Shown: positions 49,873-55,062 of the stretch, piece after piece
How positions within the stretch are numbered: position 1 is the first letter of the stretch
Layout: every line of letters starts with the position of its first letter
Source of the DNA: CAG-170 sp022779365
Lineage (GTDB): Bacteria; Bacillota; Clostridia; Oscillospirales; Oscillospiraceae
Direction of reading: 5' to 3'
DNA: 55,062 bases
Assembly: GCA_022779365.1 (NCBI GenBank)
Contig: JALFSI010000029.1
Span: forward strand, 1-55,062
Notes under the pieces: generated by a model
What the model saw: only the letters and a program-made list of their open reading frames with translations
What the model was told of the DNA's origin: nothing
The model's database searches: none
Program-made: the position numbers and the translations under genes

Positions 49873-50011
49873 TTTTCCTCCAATTCCATAATGCCGTTCT
49901 TCATCGGCAGACGGCGCGCCGGGTTAATGTCATTTGTTCTGAAACAGCACGAACTATGATAGCACAGATTTTCCCATGATGCAAGAGAAAAATCTCTTTT
50001 TTGCGCAAAAA

Positions 50012-51139
50012 TCAGGATTTCGTCACCCAGTTGCCCGTGGCGGCGCAGGTGAGGTAGGCGTTGATGAAGCCGTCGAGGTCGCCGTCCATCACCGCGTTGA
50101 TGTTCGTCATCTCGTAGCCCGTGCGCGTATCCTTGGCGAGCGTGTAGGGCATAAAGACATAGTTGCGAATCTGGCTGCCCCATTCGATTTTGAGCTGCGT
50201 GCCCTTGATGTCGGAGATCTTGTCCAGATGTTCGCGCTCTTTGATCTCAATGAGCTTGGAGCGCAGCATGCGCATACACGTTTCGCGGTTCTGGAACTGG
50301 TCGCGCTGCGTCTGGCAGGAGACGACGATGCCGGTCGGCTTGTGGATCAGGCGCACGGCGGAGGAGGTCTTGTTGATATGCTGACCGCCCGCGCCGGAGG
50401 AGCGGTAGACCTGCATTTCAATATCCTCGGGGCGAATTTCCACATCTTTGGAATCGTCGGTGATCTCGGGCACGACCTCGACCGCGGCAAAAGACGTCTG
50501 CCGCCGGGCGTTCGCGTCAAACGGGGAGACGCGCACGAGGCGGTGTACGCCGTTTTCGCTCTTGAGGAAGCCGTAGGCGTTCGCGCCCTCCACGAGAATG
50601 CTGGCGGATTTGATGCCCGCCTCGTCGCCGTCGAGATAGTCGAGAATTTTGTAGGTAAAGCCGTGCGCCTCCGCCCAGTGGGTGTACATCCGATAGAGCA
50701 TCTGCGTCCAGTCCTGCGCCTCCGTGCCGCCCGCGCCCGCCTGGAAGGAGACGATCGCGTTGAGCGAGTCATATTCGCCGGTCAGCAGCGTTTCCAGCCG
50801 CGCGTTTTCCATCTGCTCTTCGAGCGTGTGGTAGCCGTCCTTCAGCTCGTTCAGCATGGAGTCGTCATTTTCCTCCAGCGCCATCTCGCAGATGGTCATG
50901 AGGTCGTCCCACTGCGAACACATTTTTTCGTAGCGCTCGACCTTGGACTCCAGACTGCGCGTTTTTTTCATCACCTGCTGCGAGCGCTCCTGATCGTCCC
51001 AGAAGCCGGGGGACTCGCTCTGCATATGCAGACGCTCAAGCTCCTCATTGCAGGCGTCGATGTTCAGCGACTGCTTCAGCTCGTCCAGCCTCGGACGCAG
51101 CGTATTGAGCCGGACCTTGTATTCATCAAATTCGATCAT
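50012..51139 (-). CDS. prfB: Peptide chain release factor 2
   Basis: 375 aa, full-length. The stop-codon recognition motif SPF is in LVRVSPFDANARRQTS, and the peptidyl-tRNA hydrolysis loop GGQ in SSGAGGQHINKTSSAVR. The 25-codon leader common to RF2 is read straight through: the frame is continuous from MIEFDEYKVRLN to the end, so the programmed +1 frameshift at an early UGA used for autoregulation in most bacteria is absent. It has its own promoter. It terminates at UGA and UAA codons. Confidence 0.95.
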   Translation of the reverse strand: MIEFDEYKVRLNTLRPRLDELKQSLNIDACNEELERLHMQSESPGFWDDQERSQQVMKKTRSLESKVERYEKMCSQWDDLMTICEMALEENDDSMLNELKDGYHTLEEQMENARLETLLTGEYDSLNAIVSFQAGAGGTEAQDWTQMLYRMYTHWAEAHGFTYKILDYLDGDEAGIKSASILVEGANAYGFLKSENGVHRLVRVSPFDANARRQTSFAAVEVVPEITDDSKDVEIRPEDIEMQVYRSSGAGGQHINKTSSAVRLIHKPTGIVVSCQTQRDQFQNRETCMRMLRSKLIEIKEREHLDKISDIKGTQLKIEWGSQIRNYVFMPYTLAKDTRTGYEMTNINAVMDGDLDGFINAYLTCAATGNWVTKS

Positions 51140-51171
51140 AACAAACCCACACTTCCAATTTTATCTGAAAT

Positions 51172-51200
51172 AGTATACCGAAAAATCGAGAGAATGTAAA
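51172..51200 (-). promoter_or_regulatory. Promoter of prfB
   Basis: Minus strand TTTACA (51195-51200), 17-base spacer, TATACT (51172-51177), about 30 bases before the prfB start. Confidence 0.82.
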
Positions 51201-51210
51201 GGGGAAGTTT

Positions 51211-51482
51211 GCGTCAGTTGACAAGGGCACACGCGGTTTTTCGCGGGGCAAAACAACGCCTGGCTGCGTGATCCTCGTTGGTGGGCGTCAGCCCACCTGC
51301 CTCGTCTGCCTTGCCAGCCGCCGTTTATCCTCCGCGAAAAACTCCGAAGGACTTGCCGGCACGGCTGGGGCGTCGCCTGCAAGGCAGTGGACGCTGGCTT
51401 GCTGGCGCAAGTCATGGACGATACCGCCGCAGGGGGCGTTCCAGCCGCGCCCGCAAGCGTGTGTGCCCTTGTCAACTGACGC
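51211..51482. mobile_element. 272-bp non-coding element with 22-bp terminal inverted repeats (MITE-like)
   Basis: The left end starts GCGTCAGTTGACAAGGGCAC at 51211, and its exact complement ends at 51482; 22 bases match perfectly (51211-51232 with 51461-51482). Weaker complementarity continues inward (AACGCC..CTGCG..AT near 51250-51270 against the right arm near 51415-51440). No protein frame of note is inside. The size and long perfect ends fit a miniature inverted-repeat element. A duplicated target is not obvious; only TT flanks each end. Confidence 0.75.
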
Positions 51483-51521
51483 TTAAGACGACAGGCAAAA
51501 CTCGCAGCTTTGATTTGACAA

Positions 51522-51740
51522 AGCCTCGCAGAGTTTCGCCGCCGCAGCGGCGAAACTGATTCCGATCATTTTTGCCGGCGGCGTGTACGTCGGTAAAAAT
51601 TCTGCTCACGGAGCGGAGCGTGGAATTTGTGCGCCGCGCGCACAAATTATGCGCGCAGCGCAGTGCAAACCCTTTCAAACGGAAACCCAACGAAGCGGTT
51701 GCCGTTTGAGATATTTTCAAAAACCTGTTTTTGAAAATAT
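51522..51740. repeat. Dispersed hairpin-module repeat, copy 4
   Basis: It has the head AGCCTCGCAGAGTTTCGCCG, with GTTTCGCCG/CGGCGAAAC, the core TTTTTGCCGGCGGCGTGTAC then GTCGGTAAAAA (about 51569-51600), TTTGTGC/GCACAAA (about 51626-51646), CAAACGGAAA..TTGCCGTTTG (about 51676-51708) and GATATTTTCAAAAA/TTTTTGAAAATATC (about 51710-51740). It lies 39 bases from the MITE-like element. Confidence 0.83.
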
Positions 51741-51744
51741 CAGT

Positions 51745-51837
51745 TTAGCGCTCGCTGACGCTGTATTCGCAGTCCGCGAAGATCAGATCGTCCACGTCGC
51801 CGCAGTCCACACACGCGCGGTGGCTGGTATTCGGCAT
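51745..51837 (-). CDS. Possible 30-aa Cys-containing peptide
   Basis: ATG at 51837 with GAAGGGAG eight bases upstream. The peptide is 30 residues with HRACVDCGDVDDLIFADCEY in its middle: a CxxC pair and a third Cys. It is divergent from the XRE-kinase gene. The good ribosome site argues for translation; the size and lack of known family argue for caution. Confidence 0.4.
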   Translation of the reverse strand: MPNTSHRACVDCGDVDDLIFADCEYSVSER

Positions 51838-51941
51838 ATCGGTGCTCCCTTCAAAACATAGTACAGACCATTCTATGCGGCGGCGCGTGGAAATATATAC
51901 AACTTATAGTTGTAATCAAATACGATTCGCACGACAGTTGC

Positions 51942-51969
51942 TTGCACTTTGCGCGATACATTATATAAT
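51942..51969 (+). promoter_or_regulatory. Promoter of the XRE-kinase/nagB operon
   Basis: TTGCAC (51942-51947), 16-base spacer, TATAAT (51964-51969). AT-rich sequence with ACAACTTATAGTTGTAA (a small palindrome, 51899-51915) just upstream could be an operator for the encoded regulator. The remaining sequence to 52003 is a short leader. Confidence 0.7.
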
Positions 51970-52002
51970 GGTATCAGAAACAAGACGAAACGGGGCGGGC
52001 GT

Positions 52003-53157
52003 ATGTTTGACCTGAAAATTTTTGCGGGCAATGTCCATAAATTCCGCCTGCGGCAGCGCATGACGCAGACGCAGATCGCACGGCGGCTGTTCGTCACGCC
52101 GCAGACGGTCTCCAAGTGGGAAAACGCCGAGGCAGCGCCGGATCTTTATAACCTCTGCAACCTGGCGCAGATCCTGAACGTGAGCGTCGGGCAGCTTTTG
52201 GGCGAGGAGACGGGCGGCGCGGAGCGGCGCGTGATGATCGGGTTGGACGGCGGCAACACCCGCACGGAGCTGTGCCTGTTCAGTGACGATGGGCGCGTGC
52301 TCAACCACCTCACGCTCGGCGGCACGAACCCGAACACCGTGGGGCTGGAAACGGCGTGCAAAATTTTGCAGCTCGGCATCGACCAGCTTATGAGCATCGA
52401 GGCGGGCGTGCAGGGGCTGTTCGGCGGCTTTGCGGGCGTGGAGAGCGAAAATAACCGCCGCGCGCTGTCGCAGTTTTTGCGGCGGCAGTATCCGCGTGTG
52501 CGCTCGTTTGTCGATTCGGATATTCAAAATGTGATGAGCAGCGTGCGCGGGCTGGACCGCTGCGTGGCGGTCATCTGCGGCAGCGGCGTGGTCGTGTTCG
52601 GCTCGGACGGCAAAACGCTCCGCCGCGCGGGCGGCTACGGGCATCTGCTCGACGATGGCGGCAGCAGTTACCACATCGGGCACGACGTGCTGCGCGCGTG
52701 CTTAATGATGGACGACGGCATTTTGCAGCCGTCGCTGCTCTTGCAGCTTGCGGAGAAGAAGCTCGGCGGCAATGTGCGTGCGCGGCTGGACTGGCTGTAC
52801 GCGCGGGGCGTGGAGTGCATCGCGTCCTACGCGCCGCTCGCGTTTGAGGCGTATGCGCAGGGCGACGCGGCGGCGGAGGCGATCCTGCGGCAGAATTTTG
52901 AGCGGCTGAGCAAGCTCATCCGCCATGTGCGCGCGAGCGGGGACTACGGCGAGAGCGTGATCCTGTCCGGCGAGCTGACGGTCTACCGTGACGTTTTGGA
53001 GCACTTTCTGCATGAGATACTGGGGCACGGCGTTGAGCTGATCTTCCCGGAGCTGCCGCCGGTCTACGGCGCGTGCGTGCACTGCTGTGAGCTTTGCGGC
53101 GTGCAGACGGACGCGGCAGCGTTTGATGAAAATTTTCGCCGGACACTCGTTCGGTAA
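52003..53157 (+). CDS. XRE helix-turn-helix fused to a BadF/NAGK-type sugar kinase
   Basis: 384 aa. Residues about 8-62 are an XRE/Cro HTH: RLRQRMTQTQIARRLFVTPQ then TVSKWENAEAAPDL. From about 75 the protein is a BadF/BadG/N-acetylglucosamine kinase-like ATPase: VMIGLDGGNTRTELCLFSDD (phosphate-1), NPNTVGLETA, GLFGGFAGVES, VAVICGSGVVVFGSDG and GGYGHLLDDGGSSYHIG. nagB follows after 17 bases, which supports a GlcNAc or glucosamine link. It probably senses and may phosphorylate an amino sugar while controlling its own operon. ROK repressors combine HTH and kinase fold; here the kinase belongs to a different family. Confidence 0.88.
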   Translation: MFDLKIFAGNVHKFRLRQRMTQTQIARRLFVTPQTVSKWENAEAAPDLYNLCNLAQILNVSVGQLLGEETGGAERRVMIGLDGGNTRTELCLFSDDGRVLNHLTLGGTNPNTVGLETACKILQLGIDQLMSIEAGVQGLFGGFAGVESENNRRALSQFLRRQYPRVRSFVDSDIQNVMSSVRGLDRCVAVICGSGVVVFGSDGKTLRRAGGYGHLLDDGGSSYHIGHDVLRACLMMDDGILQPSLLLQLAEKKLGGNVRARLDWLYARGVECIASYAPLAFEAYAQGDAAAEAILRQNFERLSKLIRHVRASGDYGESVILSGELTVYRDVLEHFLHEILGHGVELIFPELPPVYGACVHCCELCGVQTDAAAFDENFRRTLVR

Positions 53158-53174
53158 AAACAGGAGGTACAAAG

Positions 53175-53897
53175 ATGGAGGTTCAAATTTTACAGGATCG
53201 TGCGGCAGTCGCCGCGCGGGCGGCGCAGATCGTTGCGGCGCAGATCACGGAAAAGCCAGACTGTGTGCTGGGGCTTCCCACAGGCGAGACGCCCATCGGG
53301 ATGTATGACGTGCTTTCGGAGCAGTGCGCCGCCGGGAAGCTGGATTTCTCGCGCGTGACGACGTTCAATCTCGACGAGTACTATCCCATCGCGCCGGAGC
53401 ATCCGCAGTCCTACCGTTATTTTATGAACAAGCACCTCTTCACGCGCGTGAATATCCCCATGGAGCACACGCACGTCCCCGGCGGACAGGGCGACGCGGA
53501 TGAGCAGTGCCGTGCCTATGAGCAGGCGATCGCCGCCGCGGGCGGTATCGACCTGCAGGTGCTCGGCATCGGGCGCAACGGGCACATCGGCTTTAACGAG
53601 CCGAATGACGCGCCCGACGCGCGCACGCACCGCGTGACGCTGACCGAAAATACCATTGAGGCGAACTCCCGCTTCTTTGACAGCCCCGACGATGTGCCGC
53701 GCCACGCGGTGACGATGGGTCTGGGGACGATCCTGGACGCGCGGAAGATCCTGCTGCTGGCGACGGGCGCGGAGAAATTCGACGCCGTGCACAAGCTGCT
53801 GGCGGGCAAGGTCGATCTGTCGTGCCCGGCGACGGTCCTGCTGCGGCATGAAAACGTGACCATTCTCTGTGACCGCGCCGCCTTTGAGGGCGTGTAA
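53175..53897 (+). CDS. nagB: Glucosamine-6-phosphate deaminase
   Basis: 240 aa, with AGGAGG upstream. The family motifs are GLPTGETPIGMYD, FNLDEYYPI, YRYFMNKHLF and LGIGRNGHIGFNEP, with the catalytic Asp/His region complete. It converts glucosamine 6-phosphate to fructose 6-phosphate and ammonia. nagA, the GlcNAc-6-P deacetylase, is not in the window. It is co-transcribed with the XRE-kinase gene and ends at a strong terminator. Confidence 0.96.
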   Translation: MEVQILQDRAAVAARAAQIVAAQITEKPDCVLGLPTGETPIGMYDVLSEQCAAGKLDFSRVTTFNLDEYYPIAPEHPQSYRYFMNKHLFTRVNIPMEHTHVPGGQGDADEQCRAYEQAIAAAGGIDLQVLGIGRNGHIGFNEPNDAPDARTHRVTLTENTIEANSRFFDSPDDVPRHAVTMGLGTILDARKILLLATGAEKFDAVHKLLAGKVDLSCPATVLLRHENVTILCDRAAFEGV

Positions 53898-53916
53898 TAC
53901 GGAGCGCAGATCAACA

Positions 53917-53952
53917 GCCCCTCGTGAGCACTGGTCTCACGAGGGGCGTTTT
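53917..53952. terminator. Bidirectional terminator after nagB
   Basis: 12-bp stem GCCCCTCGTGAG (53917-53928) / CTCACGAGGGGC (53936-53947) followed by GTTTT. It lies between convergent genes. Confidence 0.9.
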
Positions 53953-53958
53953 AACGGC

Positions 53959-54261
53959 TTAGAAGATGCCATGATTGTATTTGAACTGTCCGTACAGGAT
54001 CAGTGCAAAGCCGATCACCATTGCCGGGATGACAATGTAGACGATCACCGCTTCATTCCAGAATGTGACGGCATACGATACGATCAGGGATATGCCCATG
54101 ACGAGCGACCCCGAGCCGACCGCTCTGCCGTATTTGGGGACATCCACCTCCGCGACGCGTCTACGGTTATAGGCATGGATCGTGCGGATATTGCCCTGTA
54201 TATTCATGCTGCCGCAAACGCACAGGTATATGCCAAAAATCAAAAGCAGCAGATTCTCCAT
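53959..54261 (-). CDS. DUF3784-like small membrane protein
   Basis: 100 aa with three hydrophobic segments (about 4-18, 52-67, 72-92). IQGNIRTIHAYNRRRVAEVD then VPKYGRAVGSGSLVMGISLI is the pattern of DUF3784-type proteins (a short cytoplasmic loop with WN..RRV..D.KKYGK). Function unknown. GGGAGG lies just upstream of the ATG. It is a monocistronic gene next to the tRNA-Arg site. Confidence 0.8.
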   Translation of the reverse strand: MENLLLLIFGIYLCVCGSMNIQGNIRTIHAYNRRRVAEVDVPKYGRAVGSGSLVMGISLIVSYAVTFWNEAVIVYIVIPAMVIGFALILYGQFKYNHGIF

Positions 54262-54347
54262 CGTGACCTCCCAAAATCAGAAACATTCCAATTCCATTAT
54301 AGTGACACCCGGTTTTATTGTCAATGCGGACGGAGGAAGGCTTTTGG

Positions 54348-54376
54348 TTGACAGCTCCGGCAATGTGATGTAAAAT
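54348..54376 (+). promoter_or_regulatory. Promoter of the tRNA-Arg unit
   Basis: TTGACA (54348-54353), 17-base spacer, TAAAAT (54371-54376), ending 10 bases before the first half-tRNA. It is the only strong promoter seen before the intact tRNA-Arg at 54614. Confidence 0.85.
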
Positions 54377-54386
54377 ATCCAGGCAC

Positions 54387-54425
54387 GCCCCAGTAGCTCA
54401 GGGGATAGAGCATTCGCCTCCTAAG
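54387..54425 (+). repeat. 5' half of a tRNA-Arg(CCT), broken in the anticodon loop
   Basis: 39 bases: acceptor strand GCCCCAG, a D arm with AGCTCAGGGGATAGAGC, anticodon-stem strand and the loop CTCCTAAG with anticodon CCT. No complementary CTGGGGC acceptor strand or T arm follows. Instead comes a long hairpin, CACTTGCCTTTT/AAAAGGCAAGTG (about 54438-54468), and an AT-rich stretch. Confidence 0.9.
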
Positions 54426-54489
54426 GTGTTACTTTATCACTTGCCTTTTCAAAAAAGGCAAGTGGTAATACAAATACAATTTAATAAAT

Positions 54490-54529
54490 GTCGCTATAGC
54501 TCAGCCGGATAGAGCGACCGCCTCCTAAG
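54490..54529 (+). repeat. Second 5' half of a tRNA-Arg(CCT), broken in the anticodon loop
   Basis: 40 bases: GTCGCTA, D arm AGCTCAGCCGGATAGAGC, then CTCCTAAG. It differs from the first half in the acceptor strand, so it came from a different tRNA gene. It is followed by GTTACGTTAC and a sequence in which AACCTTAG (54557-54564) could pair back onto CTAAGGTT at the break. No 3' half follows. Confidence 0.9.
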
Positions 54530-54613
54530 GTTACGTTACAACGCTCACCTTGGAAAAACCTTAGTTGGGAGCTGAGTCCGATAATTACGGAGGCTGACAA
54601 AAAAATTAAATAC

Positions 54614-54690
54614 GTCCCAATAGCTCAGTTGGATAGAGCACACGCCTCCTAAGCGTGGGGTCGGAGGTTCAAGTCCTCTTTGGGACGCCA
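54614..54690 (+). tRNA. tRNA-Arg, anticodon CCT
   Basis: 77 bases. GTCCCAA pairs with TTGGGAC, the anticodon stem is CACGC/GCGTG and the loop CTCCTAA gives anticodon CCT at 54648-54650 (codon AGG). The T arm is GGAGG-TTCAAGT-CCTCT and CCA is encoded. It has no strong promoter of its own and would depend on read-through from 54348. It is a frequent kind of integration site for mobile elements. Confidence 0.96.
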
Positions 54691-54699
54691 GCTAACAAC

Positions 54700-54738
54700 G
54701 CCGAAAGCCTTTGTTTTCAAGGGTTTTCGGCTTTTTTT
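54700..54738 (+). terminator. Terminator of the tRNA-Arg unit
   Basis: Ten-bp stem GCCGAAAGCC (54700-54709) / GGTTTTCGGC (54722-54731), one G-T pair, followed by TTTTTTT. Confidence 0.88.
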
Positions 54739-54850
54739 AACAAATTCCAGTGTGATTGCTGAGACGAAATAATGTTTTCAAATTTTACTTCAAATTCTGA
54801 TTTTTGACAAGCCCTAAAAAATCGAACTGCTGTGATAAGACAAAAATTTC

Positions 54851-54969
54851 TGCTAATCATTAGCAGAAAAAGGGCCGTTTTTGCTAATGAAAATGCGCTT
54901 CCAGCTAATTAGGCGAAAAAACGTGCTAAAAACCTTGCTAATTCAAAAGGCGGATGTTCCGAGTGCTAA
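54851..54969. other. Cluster of TGCTAA(T) words, candidate integrase arm sites
   Basis: TGCTAAT occurs at 54851, 54882 and 54936, TGCTAA at 54924 and 54964, a related AGCTAATT at 54903, and an inverted ATTAGCA at 54859-54865. Dense short direct repeats next to a tRNA 3' end are the hallmark of arm-type binding sites of a tyrosine integrase. The rest of 54739-55008 has no gene. Confidence 0.6.
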
Positions 54970-55008
54970 GCCGTTATAAGAAATAAAATTGAATACTACC
55001 ATGTACAT

Positions 55009-55057
55009 AGAGCGTCTATTTGCCCCTGTATCGGGGATGGATAGACGCTCTTTTTTT
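55009..55057. terminator. Terminator-like hairpin at the right edge
   Basis: Stem AGAGCGTCTAT (55009-55019) / ATAGACGCTCT (55041-55051) followed by Ts, with an inner hairpin CCCC..GGGG in the loop. The next gene is outside the window. Confidence 0.8.
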
Positions 55058-55062
55058 ATGCC

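Noticed and set aside
54387..54529. Group I intron or split tRNA at the half-tRNA breaks
   Set aside because: The inserts are only about 60-85 bases, no 3' half matching either 5' half follows, and no group I core is visible.

Overview
The window looks like a chromosomal segment from a Gram-positive, probably spore-forming member of the class Clostridia, most likely Oscillospirales/Oscillospiraceae. The evidence is GC-rich coding DNA, RNase J, a compact SigA, GdpP, a SpoIID protein, ECF-type and Phn-type transporters, and Clostridia-type mobile-element debris. No 16S gene is present, so genus is not claimed.

Layout. (1) 0.1-8.4 kb, minus strand: housekeeping operon gdpP-rplI-dnaB-tilS-hpt-ftsH-HD protein, read leftward from a promoter near 8.44 kb. 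(2) 8.55-24.1 kb, plus strand: RNase J behind a long structured leader, sigA, a DUF4430 lipoprotein with an ECF transporter whose two ATPases and a membrane domain form one polypeptide, then rpoB-rpoC with their own promoter. A tRNA-Pro(GGG) follows. (3) 24.3-28.5 kb: decayed acetyltransferase genes, then a small minus-strand operon (peptide deformylase variant, EFR1 flavodoxin-ferredoxin, MmcQ/YjbR protein, GNAT) and an unknown protein. (4) 28.5-35.9 kb, minus strand: surE, then phnD-phnC-phnE-phnE, a 5'-nucleotidase without signal peptide, and an unknown P-loop protein, with no C-P lyase genes. (5) 36-43.1 kb: a graveyard of chimeric gene fragments (FeFe-hydrogenase tail, exonuclease, serine recombinases, IS transposase, relaxase, DNA methylases) around an intact Fur-family regulator and PTPS/QueD-like pair with a clear palindromic operator. 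(6) 43.1-54.3 kb: trmB, a micropeptide with a decarboxylase beta-subunit motif, TraX, an LRR protein, spoIID, lgt-like, secG, prfB, an XRE-GlcNAc-kinase fusion and nagB. (7) 54.35-55.06 kb: a tRNA-Arg(CCT) locus with two broken half-genes and a cluster of short TGCTAA repeats, which looks like the edge of an integrated element.

The signals that ordinary annotation does not explain are: two tRNA loci (Pro-TGG and Arg-CCT) with the same layout of promoter, two 5' half-tRNAs broken at the anticodon loop, then an intact tRNA; a dispersed 200-220 bp repeat made of hairpin modules, four copies; a 272-bp element with 22-bp terminal inverted repeats; the Phn-type transporter coupled to cytoplasmic nucleotidases and a P-loop protein; the DUF4430/ECF single-chain transporter; the 52-aa micropeptide; and the regulator-kinase fusion next to nagB.

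All functions are inferred from motifs read by eye. No database search was possible.
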